From contig CAZEFM010000017.1 of the NCBI GenBank assembly GCA_964511575.1, positions 1-46,914 of the forward strand: 46,914 nt of DNA, read 5' to 3'. Origin of the DNA: CALKHT01 sp964511575 (GTDB lineage: Bacteria; Planctomycetota; Phycisphaerae; Phycisphaerales; Phycisphaeraceae). A program made the position numbers and the translations under genes. Below the pieces are notes generated by a model, which saw nothing but the letters and a program-made list of their open reading frames with translations, did no database searches and was not told the origin of the DNA. Shown here piece after piece: positions 30,200 to 38,433 of the stretch. Numbering within the stretch: position 1 is the first letter of the stretch; every line of letters starts with the position of its first letter.

Positions 30200-31309
30200 A
30201 TGGAAGGTGAACGCGCGCCGGTGTTGTTTGTCGGGGTGTTGCCGCCGCCGGTGAACGGAATGACGCTCGCCAGCGCGGCTGTGGTGGAGCGGCTGGGCGC
30301 GTGCTGCGATCTGCGGACGATCGCGATCACGCATCGACGCTGGCATCGCGGCCTGGTGTGGCGGGTGCTGCGTGGGGCGATGTTCCTCCGGGCGGCACTT
30401 CGTCTGCGAGGGTCGCAGCCCCGACCCGGTGAGAAGCTTTACCTCGTCGCCAACTCCCGGGGCGGACTCGTCTACGATCGGCTGCTGGTGCGCATCGCCA
30501 AGCGACGCGGCTGGCGCATCGTCATGCACCACCAGGTCTACAGCTACCTGCACGAACACGACCGGCGCATGGCGGCGATCGATGCGATGCTCGATGCCCA
30601 CGACACCCACGTGTGCCTCTGCCCCGAAATGATCGAACGGTTCCGCACGCTTTATGGCAGCAAGGCGCGGTTCATCCACCTGCCCAACACGATGGCGATG
30701 GACCCGCCCCGGCCGAGGGCTCGGGAAAAGAATGATGATGTCGTGACGCTCGGCCACATCAGCAACCTGGCGATGGAGAAGGGCCTGGACGCGGTGATCC
30801 AGACGCACCGGGTGTTGCGTGAAGCGGGTCGGCGGGTGGATCTGGTGCTGGCGGGGCCCTGTCAGGGCGCGCGGGAGCGGGCGCTGGTGGAGGATGCCTC
30901 TCGGCGCTGGCCGGATTCGGTACGCTATCTGGGCCCGGTGTACGATGGGGCGAAGTGGGACTTTTTCGGTGGGATTGATGTGTTGCTCTTTCCCACGCGC
31001 TACCTGTCGGAGGCGCAGCCGCTGGTGATCGCCGAGTCGCTGATGAGCGGCGTGCCGGTGGTGGCGTATGACCGGGCGTGCATCGCGGGGCTGATCGGCG
31101 GGACGGGTGGCGTGTGCGTGTCGCCGGCGGACGACTTCGTTGAGGCGGCCGCGACGGTGGTGACCCGCTTCCTCAGCGACCCCGCCGCACTGACGACCGC
31201 GAAAGCCGATGCGCTTGCCCGCGGTGAGCAACTGCGAACGAATGCGAAGGAACGGATGGAGGCATTCTGTGCCGCGATGGCGCAGGGTGTGATGATGGAA
31301 GCGACATGA
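30200..31309 (+). CDS. Glycosyltransferase family 4 protein
   Basis: A 369-residue cytosolic GT-B fold transferase for exopolysaccharide assembly. The opening VLFVGVLPPPVNGMTLAS is the typical GT4 N-terminus. The C-terminal donor-binding half has GHISNLAMEKGLD, VDLVLAGPC and an E-x7-E motif in SEAQPLVIAESLMSGVPVV. Sugar donor and acceptor cannot be read. The start at 30200 follows TATATT by 7 nt and has no Shine-Dalgarno; the frame is open from 29987 but runs through repeats. It overlaps the sulfotransferase by 4 nt (ATGA). Confidence 0.83.
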   Translation: MEGERAPVLFVGVLPPPVNGMTLASAAVVERLGACCDLRTIAITHRRWHRGLVWRVLRGAMFLRAALRLRGSQPRPGEKLYLVANSRGGLVYDRLLVRIAKRRGWRIVMHHQVYSYLHEHDRRMAAIDAMLDAHDTHVCLCPEMIERFRTLYGSKARFIHLPNTMAMDPPRPRAREKNDDVVTLGHISNLAMEKGLDAVIQTHRVLREAGRRVDLVLAGPCQGARERALVEDASRRWPDSVRYLGPVYDGAKWDFFGGIDVLLFPTRYLSEAQPLVIAESLMSGVPVVAYDRACIAGLIGGTGGVCVSPADDFVEAAATVVTRFLSDPAALTTAKADALARGEQLRTNAKERMEAFCAAMAQGVMMEAT

Positions 31310-32223
31310 ACTGGCGCAAATCATCGGTGTTGCGTAAGTCGGCAGCGTTGGTGCGGGAACCCGCCCGCCGCTGGCGCGCTCGCCGCGCAACCGATGCGGA
31401 CTACCGCGCCCGTCCGCCGGTGATCTGCAACTCGTTTCCCAAGAGCGGGACGCATCTGCTGGTGCAGGTGCTCGAAGCGTTGCCGGGGGTGGTGAATCTG
31501 GGGGCGTTTCTGGCTTCGACGCCGTCGATCACGTTCCGCGAGCGCTCGCCGCAAACGATGGCGCGGCGGATCGACACGATCGGGCCGGGCGAAGTCGTCT
31601 CGGCGCATCTGCATCACGATGAGCGGTGTGCGGCGGCGCTGCTGCGCAAGCGCGCGGTGCACTACTTCATTTATCGCGACCTGCGCGATGTGGCGGTGTC
31701 CGAAGCGCACTACCTGACGCGCATGAACCGCTGGCATCGGTTGCACCGGTACTATCGCGATCTGCCGGACGATGCCGCGCGCATCGCCTGGGCGATCACC
31801 GGGGAGCGCGACCCGAAGTTTCCGTACGACTATCCCAACATCGGCGAGCGGTTCGCGCGGTTTCGCGGTTGGCTGGAGGATGCGAACGTCTGTGCGGTGC
31901 GGTTTGAGGATCTGGTGGGTGAGCGACGGCATGCGACGGTGTGGCGGATCGTGTCGCACTATTTTCACGCAGCGGAACTGGAGGAAAGCAACATCGCCGC
32001 GGCGGTGCATCATGCCGAGCAGGCGATCGATCCATCTCGGTCGCACACGTTTCGCACGGGCAAGACGGGTGGATGGCGCAGCGCGTTCACGCTGGAACAT
32101 GTGCGAAGGATGCACGAGGCGGCGGGGCGCGTGCTCATCGATCTGGGGTACGAACCCGATGATCGCTGGGCGCAGGCGGCAAGCGGGCACGCCGACGACA
32201 GAGACGTTGAACTCATTAGCTGA
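31306..32223 (+). CDS. PAPS-dependent sulfotransferase
   Basis: A 305-residue sulfotransferase that would move sulfate from PAPS to a hydroxyl or amino group. The 5'-phosphosulfate loop SFPKSGTH is at residues 43-50, the 3'-phosphate site is YRDLRDVAVS (about 122-131), and the C-terminal loop RTGKTGGWR completes the PAPS pocket. A basic N-terminal stretch precedes it, with no signal peptide. Position inside a glycosyltransferase operon suggests that the exopolysaccharide or a lipid-linked intermediate is sulfated (inference). Coupled to the gene upstream by ATGA and 11 nt from the next. Confidence 0.85.
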   Translation: MNWRKSSVLRKSAALVREPARRWRARRATDADYRARPPVICNSFPKSGTHLLVQVLEALPGVVNLGAFLASTPSITFRERSPQTMARRIDTIGPGEVVSAHLHHDERCAAALLRKRAVHYFIYRDLRDVAVSEAHYLTRMNRWHRLHRYYRDLPDDAARIAWAITGERDPKFPYDYPNIGERFARFRGWLEDANVCAVRFEDLVGERRHATVWRIVSHYFHAAELEESNIAAAVHHAEQAIDPSRSHTFRTGKTGGWRSAFTLEHVRRMHEAAGRVLIDLGYEPDDRWAQAASGHADDRDVELIS

Positions 32224-32234
32224 TCGCTGAAACC

Positions 32235-33536
32235 GTGCGCATTCTGATCTACTCATTGAATTACGCTCCCGAACCGACATCGACGGGCAAATACACCGGC
32301 GAGCTTGCGGCCTGGCTGGCGTCCCGTGGGCATGAGGTGGACGCCATCGCCGGAACGCCGCACTACCCGCAGTGGGCGGTTGCGCCGGAGTACCGTGACA
32401 GGCCGCGGTTTCTCACGGAACAGCTCGAAGGCGTTCACGTGATGCGCGCGCCGATGTACATTCCGCCGCCCGATCGGGTGACGGCGGGTCGTCGCATTGT
32501 GTATGAGTTGACGTTCTGCTGCAGCGCGCTGCGGTACTGGCTGCCGCGCTGGTTGGGTGTGGGTGCGGGTCGCAAGCGGTATGACGTGGTGATCGCGGTG
32601 TGTCCGCCGGCGCAGTTGGGGATGTGGCCTTGGGTGTATCACCTCACCCGCCGGGTGCCTTGGGTCTTTCACGTGCAGGACATGCAGGTGGATGCGGCGA
32701 TGCGGCTGGGCATGCTCAAGCAGCGTGCGGTGGGCAAACTGCTGCATCGCATCGAGACGTTTCTCCTGCGTCGGGCGACGGTGGTGTCGACGATCACGAC
32801 GGCGATGCGCAATCGTCTGCTGGAGCGTGGCGTTGCGGAGGAGCGCGCCTGGCTGGTGCCGAACTGGGCGAACCTCGATCTGGTGGAGCCTCAGGATCGG
32901 GACAACGCGTTTCGCCGATCGCTTGGGGTGCGCGACGATCAGGTGCTCTTCATGTATGCGGGCAACCTGGGGGTGAAGCAGGGGCTGGAGGTGTTGCTGG
33001 AGGCGGCGGACGCGTTGCGGGAGGACGATCGGTTCCGTTTTGCCATTGTGGGCAGCGGGGCGGCGGAGCCTCCGCTTCGGGCGCGGCTGGCGCAGTTGCA
33101 GTTGAAGAACGTGGCGATGCTGCCGGTTCAGCCGCGTGAGGCGTTGTCGCAGATGCTGGCGGCGGCGGATGTGCATCTGGTGATTCAGCGGCGCGATGCG
33201 GCGGATCTGGTGATGCCGTCGAAGCTGACGAACATTCTGGCGGCGGGTCGGCCGAGCATCGCCACGGCTGACCCGGACACAGCGTTGGCGCTGGTGCTTC
33301 AGGAGGCACAGTCGGGGCTGGCATGTGAGCCGCAGAGCGTTGGGGCGTTGGTTGAGGCGATGCGGCAACTGGCGGATGACGCCCAAATGCGGCGGGAAAT
33401 GGGTTACAATGCCCGCCGGTACGCCACGACCCAGTTGAACCAGGACGGGATCCTCCTCAGCTTCGAATCGCGACTTCAGGATCTGGCAGGCACGACCGCG
33501 TCCCCGACAGGCACGCAGGATTCGCTGACGCCATGA
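32235..33536 (+). CDS. WcaI/WbuB-like glycosyltransferase family 4 protein
   Basis: A 433-residue GT-B transferase. The N-terminus RILIYSLNYAPEPTSTGKYT and VDAIAGTPHYPQW closely follow the colanic-acid WcaI and fucosamine WbuB group. The donor half has FMYAGNLGVKQGLE, FAIVGSGAAEP and PSKLTNILAAGRPSIAT. In its relatives the enzyme adds the second sugar onto the undecaprenyl-linked first sugar, which fits its place before the priming transferase. The start codon is GTG 32235; its stop overlaps the ATG of the next gene (ATGA). Confidence 0.85.
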   Translation: MRILIYSLNYAPEPTSTGKYTGELAAWLASRGHEVDAIAGTPHYPQWAVAPEYRDRPRFLTEQLEGVHVMRAPMYIPPPDRVTAGRRIVYELTFCCSALRYWLPRWLGVGAGRKRYDVVIAVCPPAQLGMWPWVYHLTRRVPWVFHVQDMQVDAAMRLGMLKQRAVGKLLHRIETFLLRRATVVSTITTAMRNRLLERGVAEERAWLVPNWANLDLVEPQDRDNAFRRSLGVRDDQVLFMYAGNLGVKQGLEVLLEAADALREDDRFRFAIVGSGAAEPPLRARLAQLQLKNVAMLPVQPREALSQMLAAADVHLVIQRRDAADLVMPSKLTNILAAGRPSIATADPDTALALVLQEAQSGLACEPQSVGALVEAMRQLADDAQMRREMGYNARRYATTQLNQDGILLSFESRLQDLAGTTASPTGTQDSLTP

Positions 33537-35065
33537 GTACTCATTTCACCACCGCGACGCCCGCTTCACCGGTCGCGCCGGAACGGCGTGATGCGGCGGC
33601 GCCGCACGTGCAACTCGATGTCAACGTCGCCACCCGGCCGTTGCTGTCCATGCTGTTGCTGCTGGCGGGGGATCTGATCGCGCTGCTGGCGGCGGGGTAT
33701 GTCGCGGTGCAGTTGAAGCTGATGTTCGAGGACATTGTTCGGTTGCAGATTTACTATGCGCTGTGGCCGGTCGTCTTTCTCTTTCCGGTGGTGTATGCGG
33801 CGGTGGGGTTGTATTCGAGTCTGGGGCTGTATCCCAGCGCGGCGCTTGGCCCGGCCGATGAACTGCGTCGGGCGACGTTGTGCACCTCGCTGGTCTTTCT
33901 CGCGCTGGCGACGGCGACGTTTCTCTATCGTCAGGAGGATGGGGCGCGGATCTATGCGCCGTCGGGCTATTCGCGATTGTTGTTCATGGTGTGGTGGGTG
34001 GGTTCGCTGGTGGCGGTGCCGCTGGTGCGTTCGATCGTGCGTGGGTTTTTCGCGCGGTATGACTGGTGGGGGCACCCGGTGGCGATTCTGGGCGCGGGGT
34101 TGACCGGGCGGATGGTGATCGAAGCGTTGCAGCGTCAGCCCGCGCTGGGGCTTCGGCCGGTGGTCGTGTTTGATGATGACCACACGAAGCACGGGCGGTT
34201 GCGTGGTGTGCCGGTGGTCGGGCCGATTGAATCCGCGCCCGCCACGTTGCTGCGGCACCGCGTGCAGTATGTCATCGTCGCGATGCCCGGTGCGCCGGAT
34301 GAACGGCTGCGCGAGATGTACACGCGGTACGGCGATGCGTTTCCCAACCTCATGATCATTCCAGGGCTGGTGGGGTTTTCGAGCCTGTGGGTGTCTGCTC
34401 GTGACCTGGGGGGGGTGATAGGGCTGGAGGTGCGACAGCGGCTCCTGCTTGCCGGGCCACGCTTCTGCAAGCGGGCGCTGGATCTGACGCTGACGATCAG
34501 CGGCGGACTGGTGCTGCTGCCGTTGTTGGCGGCGTTGGCGTTGGTGGTGAAGCTGACGTCGCGCGGACCGGTTTTCTTCGCGCAGGATCGTGTGGGGCGG
34601 GGCGGTCGGCACTTCAAGGCGTTGAAGTTCCGCTCGATGCGCAGCGATGCCGAGGCGGTGCTGCAGAGTTACCTCGATGCTCATCCTGACCTGCGTGCGG
34701 AGTGGGAACGGCACGGCAAGCTGCGCAACGATCCGCGGGTGACGCCGATCGGCCGATTCCTGCGGCGGACGAGTCTGGATGAGCTGCCGCAGTTGTGGAA
34801 CGTGCTGCGAGGCGACATGAGCCTTGTCGGGCCGCGACCGATTCCCGTGTACGAAACGGATCGTTACTGCGAGCACTTCCCGCTGTATCTGAAGGTTCGC
34901 CCGGGCATCACCGGCCTGTGGCAGATCTCCGGACGAAGCGACCTGTCGTACAACCACCGCATGGAACTGGACGCTTATTACGTCCGCAACTGGTCGCTGT
35001 GGCTGGACCTGCACATCCTGCTGCAGACGATCGGGGTGGTGCTGTTTCGCAAGGGCGCGTATTGA
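33533..35065 (+). CDS. WbaP-like polyprenyl glycosylphosphotransferase
   Basis: A 510-residue initiating enzyme of exopolysaccharide synthesis, moving a sugar-1-phosphate (galactose in WbaP) onto undecaprenyl phosphate at the inner membrane. Four N-terminal membrane helices (about residues 35-175) are followed by a cytosolic Rossmann-like domain (ILGAGLTGRMVIEAL) and the bacterial sugar-transferase core. That core carries KRALDLTLTISGG, DRVGRGGRHFKALKFRSMR, TSLDELPQLWNVLRGDMS, VGPRP and GITGLWQISGRSDL. Length and layout match full WbaP-type enzymes. No flippase or polymerase gene is in the window, so this cluster is partial or completed elsewhere. Confidence 0.9.
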   Translation: MSTHFTTATPASPVAPERRDAAAPHVQLDVNVATRPLLSMLLLLAGDLIALLAAGYVAVQLKLMFEDIVRLQIYYALWPVVFLFPVVYAAVGLYSSLGLYPSAALGPADELRRATLCTSLVFLALATATFLYRQEDGARIYAPSGYSRLLFMVWWVGSLVAVPLVRSIVRGFFARYDWWGHPVAILGAGLTGRMVIEALQRQPALGLRPVVVFDDDHTKHGRLRGVPVVGPIESAPATLLRHRVQYVIVAMPGAPDERLREMYTRYGDAFPNLMIIPGLVGFSSLWVSARDLGGVIGLEVRQRLLLAGPRFCKRALDLTLTISGGLVLLPLLAALALVVKLTSRGPVFFAQDRVGRGGRHFKALKFRSMRSDAEAVLQSYLDAHPDLRAEWERHGKLRNDPRVTPIGRFLRRTSLDELPQLWNVLRGDMSLVGPRPIPVYETDRYCEHFPLYLKVRPGITGLWQISGRSDLSYNHRMELDAYYVRNWSLWLDLHILLQTIGVVLFRKGAY

Positions 35066-35391
35066 CGCGAGCCTCTGCTGCAAAGTTCCGTAACGCATGT
35101 GCTGTGTGCTGGATATGGGGAGCTTGCCCTTGCCGATGGAGCGGTGATGTGGGCCCCGATCGTCGTTGGATATACCGTTCGCCGGAGATGGGATGGAGGT
35201 GGTGCGGACGCTGTTGCGAGGGGTGGATTTCGGGTACGCTTTGGGAGGTTGGATTCGCCGCCGCGGGGTGTTGGGCGGGGGCCTTTCCGCACGTGTGATA
35301 CGGTGTGCGGAGTTTGGGATCGCCGGGGCGTCGATTCCCACTTCTGGGAACCCCTTGGCCGCTATAGTGGGACGCGTACGGAGGTACTGCG
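35066..35391. other. Intergenic region before the membrane-stress locus
   Basis: 326 nt with no supported gene. The only signals seen are TATAGT at 35363-35368 and GGAGGT at 35380-35385, which belong to the next gene. Short frames here have no protein-like composition. Confidence 0.5.
35363..35368 (+). promoter_or_regulatory. Possible -10 box of the YqiJ-flotillin operon
   Basis: TATAGT lies 23 nt before the GTG start, upstream of a strong GGAGGT ribosome-binding site at 35380-35385. No -35 consensus is visible. Confidence 0.35.
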
Positions 35392-36066
35392 GTGGCCGAG
35401 TTCTTTGAGGCATGCACGGGCAGCACGCTGAACCTGATCGCAACGGTCATGTTGGGCATGACCATGTTGTATTGGGTGGTGGTGATTGTCGGCGCGGTGG
35501 GCATCGACAGCCTCGATTTCGACTTTGACTTCGATGCCGACGGCGGGATGGACGGCCACTTCGACGGGTTGGATGGCGATGGCGCGGGGCACGGGGTGCT
35601 CCACGCGGGCATCGGCGCCAGCATTCTGCGGTTCTTCCATATTGGAACGGTGCCACTGCTGGTGCTCTGGTCGGTGTTCATCCTCACGTTCTGGGTCGTG
35701 GGGGTGTTCACGTATCCGTTGCTGGGCAGTTGGGGCGGGTTGCTGCAGTTGGCGGCGCTGGTGCCCATGTTCCTGGTGACGCTGGCGCTGACCAAGATGC
35801 TCACGCTGCCGCTCAAGACGCTCTTTGCGCGGATTCAGGCGCAGGAGCAGGCGGAGCAGCATCTGGACCTGATCGGCAAGCGGTGCACGGTCGTGTCGCT
35901 GACGGCGACGCATCGTGCCGGCCAGGTGGAAGTCGCCACCGATGCCGCCCCGCTGCGACTGAACGTGCGGACATCGGATCCCAACACGGTTCTGAACAAG
36001 GGCGATGAGGCTGTTCTCATCGCCAAAGACCCGACAACGGGGGCATACACGATTCGCGGCTTCTGA
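35392..36066 (+). CDS. YqiJ-like membrane protein with OB-fold domain
   Basis: A 224-residue inner-membrane protein. Hydrophobic helices lie at about residues 13-37, 78-105 and 112-135. Between the first two is an unusual acidic stretch of alternating Asp and Phe, then Gly/His/Asp. The C-terminal 75 residues (GKRCTVVSLTATHRAGQVEV and NKGDEAVLIAKDPTTGAYTIRGF) form an OB-fold like that of NfeD and E. coli YqiJ. Such proteins are encoded beside flotillins and are thought to act with them at the membrane. The GTG start has GGAGGT 6 nt upstream. The flotillin gene follows after 107 nt. Confidence 0.8.
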   Translation: MAEFFEACTGSTLNLIATVMLGMTMLYWVVVIVGAVGIDSLDFDFDFDADGGMDGHFDGLDGDGAGHGVLHAGIGASILRFFHIGTVPLLVLWSVFILTFWVVGVFTYPLLGSWGGLLQLAALVPMFLVTLALTKMLTLPLKTLFARIQAQEQAEQHLDLIGKRCTVVSLTATHRAGQVEVATDAAPLRLNVRTSDPNTVLNKGDEAVLIAKDPTTGAYTIRGF

Positions 36067-36173
36067 GGCAGCGCCTCATCCGCTTTCTCCCTCCCCGGCT
36101 GGACCATGACCCTGTCCTTCCCGGCCCGCTGACTCTGCCGCGCTGAATTTATCACCATCACCGGAGGTGCCTT

Positions 36174-38312
36174 GTGACAACGCAGATGCTCACCCTCGCC
36201 GCCAGCGGCACGATGATGTTCACGATCGTCGTCGCCGTGATTTTCCTCATGCTCGTGGGGCTCGGCCTGCTGGCGATGTTCGCCAAGTTCTACGTTAAGG
36301 TGGAGCAGGGCACCGCGCTGGTGCGCACCGGTATCGGTACCACCCGTGTGTCGTTCTCAGGCATGATCGTGGTGCCGATCGCCCATCGCAAGGAGTTCAT
36401 GGACATTTCCGTCAAGCGGATCGAGATCTACCGCCATGGTTCGGAGGGTTTGATCTGTAAAGACAATGTCCGCGCGGACATCAAGGTGGCGTTCTTCGTC
36501 CGGGTGAACAACGTTGCCGCCGACGTGCTGCAGGTGGCGCAGTCGATCGGTTGCCGTCGGGCATCGGATATTCAGGCGCTGGTCGAACTCTTCGATGCGA
36601 AGTTCTCCGAAGCGCTTAAAACGGTGGGCAAGGCGTTTGAGTTCACCGAGCTTTACACCGAACGCGAACGGTTCAAGAACGAGATTCTGCAGCACATCGG
36701 CACGGATCTGAATGGGTACGTGCTCGACGATGCCGCGATCGATTACCTGGAGCAGACGGACCTCGCCAAGCTGGATCCGAACAACATCCTGGATGCTGAG
36801 GGCATCAAGAAGATCACCGACCTGACGGCCCGGGAAGCGGTGCTTGCCAACAGCATCACGCGTGAGAAGGAAAAGACGATCAAGAAGCAGGACGTTGAGG
36901 CGCGTGAGGTGGTGCTGGAGCTGGAGCGTCAGCAGGCCGATGCCGAGGCGAAGCAGGCGCGTGAGATCGCCGCGACCCGCGCGCGTGAACAGGCTGAGGC
37001 TCAGAAGGTGGTGGAGGAGGAGCGCTACAAGTCTGAGCGCGCCCGCATCACCACGGAAGAGGAGCTGGGGGTCGCGGAGCAGAACAAGCAGCGGCAGATT
37101 CTCGTTGCGCAGCGCGCCAAGGAGCGCACCGATGCGATCGAGCTGGAGCGTGTGAAGCGCGAGCAGGGGTTGGAGGAGACGGAACGCGAGCGCGTGGTCG
37201 AACTGGCGCGGATCGAGAAGGAACGGGCGCTGGAAGTCGAGCGCAAGAAGATCCAGGATGTGATTCGCGAGCGTGTGGTGGTGGAACGTGCGGTGGTCGA
37301 GGAGCAGCAGAAGATCCGCGACACCGAGGAGATCATGACCGCCGAGCGCGCCAAGACGGTGAAGGTGACGGCTGCGTTGGCGCAGGCGGAAGAGGACAAG
37401 GTCCGCGAGGTGAAGAAGGCGGAGGCGAGCAAGCTGGCGAGCCAGTTCGAAGCGGACGAGATTCTGATCGAAGCGGAAGCCAAGCGTCAGGCTGCCGAGA
37501 AGGAAGCGCTGGGCAAGATGAAGCTCGCCGAGGCGGTGCAGGCGGAGGTTGCGGCGCACGGGCTGGCGGAAGCGGAAGTGATGCACGCCAAGGCGGGCGC
37601 GGTGCAGAAGTACGGCAGTGCCGAGGCGGATGTGGTGCAGAAGAAGCTCGAAGCGGAAGCGGCAGGCGCACTGGCGAAGGCGGAGGCGATTCGCGCTCAG
37701 GGCAACGCCGAGGCCGAGATCATGAAGCAGAAGTACGCTTCCGAAGCCGAGGGCGTCGCCGCCAAGGCCGAGGCGATGAAGAAGCTAGATGGTGTGGGCA
37801 AGGACCACGAGGAGTTCAAGCTGCGTCTGGACAAGGATCTGCAGGTCGAACTCAAGCAGATCGACATCCTCAAGGATATCGCCGCGGAACAGGCACGCGT
37901 GTTGGCCGAAGCGCTCAAGAGCGCCAAGATCGACATCGTCGGCGGCGAGGCGGAGTTCTTCGACACGATCATCAACGCCATCACACGCGGCAAGCAGCTT
38001 GACCGCTTCGTCAACAACTCCGAGCACCTGTCGCGGTTGTCCGGTTCGCTGCTCAGCGGCAACGACAACGGCGATGGCGAGTCACTGCCGCAACGCATCG
38101 CGGAGGTCATCCGCAAGTCGGGCCTCGACAGCAACGATGTCAAGAACCTGTCCATCGCCGCGCTCATCGGCAAGGTGCTGGCGCAGAGCAAGGATGAGAG
38201 CCTCATGCAGGAGCTCCGGAACCTGCTGAGCCTGTCCAAGGCCGCGGGCTATGCCGACCAGAAGCTCGCCAACCTTGGCATCACGCTGCCGACGGCGAAC
38301 GAACGTGCATGA
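36174..38312 (+). CDS. YqiK-like flotillin
   Basis: A 712-residue SPFH/flotillin protein anchored in the inner membrane by one N-terminal helix (about residues 13-37). The SPFH domain (about 40-230) shows KVEQGTALVRTG, DISVKRIEIYRHG and CKDNVRADIKVAFFVRVN. It is followed by a very long charged Glu/Ala/Lys coiled coil (about 230-590) with many EAE/KAE repeats, and a C-terminal region (590-712) with DFF-like DTIINAITRG. It is longer than many bacterial flotillins, mainly because of the coiled coil. Flotillins oligomerise and organise membrane microdomains. The start is GTG 36174 with GGAGGT 5 nt upstream. Partner of the YqiJ-like protein by analogy with E. coli yqiJ-yqiK. Confidence 0.88.
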   Translation: MTTQMLTLAASGTMMFTIVVAVIFLMLVGLGLLAMFAKFYVKVEQGTALVRTGIGTTRVSFSGMIVVPIAHRKEFMDISVKRIEIYRHGSEGLICKDNVRADIKVAFFVRVNNVAADVLQVAQSIGCRRASDIQALVELFDAKFSEALKTVGKAFEFTELYTERERFKNEILQHIGTDLNGYVLDDAAIDYLEQTDLAKLDPNNILDAEGIKKITDLTAREAVLANSITREKEKTIKKQDVEAREVVLELERQQADAEAKQAREIAATRAREQAEAQKVVEEERYKSERARITTEEELGVAEQNKQRQILVAQRAKERTDAIELERVKREQGLEETERERVVELARIEKERALEVERKKIQDVIRERVVVERAVVEEQQKIRDTEEIMTAERAKTVKVTAALAQAEEDKVREVKKAEASKLASQFEADEILIEAEAKRQAAEKEALGKMKLAEAVQAEVAAHGLAEAEVMHAKAGAVQKYGSAEADVVQKKLEAEAAGALAKAEAIRAQGNAEAEIMKQKYASEAEGVAAKAEAMKKLDGVGKDHEEFKLRLDKDLQVELKQIDILKDIAAEQARVLAEALKSAKIDIVGGEAEFFDTIINAITRGKQLDRFVNNSEHLSRLSGSLLSGNDNGDGESLPQRIAEVIRKSGLDSNDVKNLSIAALIGKVLAQSKDESLMQELRNLLSLSKAAGYADQKLANLGITLPTANERA

Positions 38313-38319
38313 GCACCAT

Positions 38320-38364
38320 CGCGCGGGGGTGACATGGCTGTGCACTGGCCGTGCCCCTCGCGCG
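38320..38364. other. Hairpin with a single GGGGGTGACAT box
   Basis: CGCGCGGGGG (38320-38329) can pair with CCCCTCGCGCG (38354-38364), leaving one bulged base. The loop starts with TGACAT, so the left arm plus loop recreate the GGGGGTGACAT box of the two paired elements. It lies 7 nt past the flotillin stop and has no T run, so it is more likely an attenuator or processing site than a terminator. Confidence 0.45.
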
Positions 38365-38433
38365 CGGGAGCCGAATGAATCGACACGGCTGCGATCAGCC
38401 CTGTCATCCTCCGGGACTTTCACGTGAGTGACG

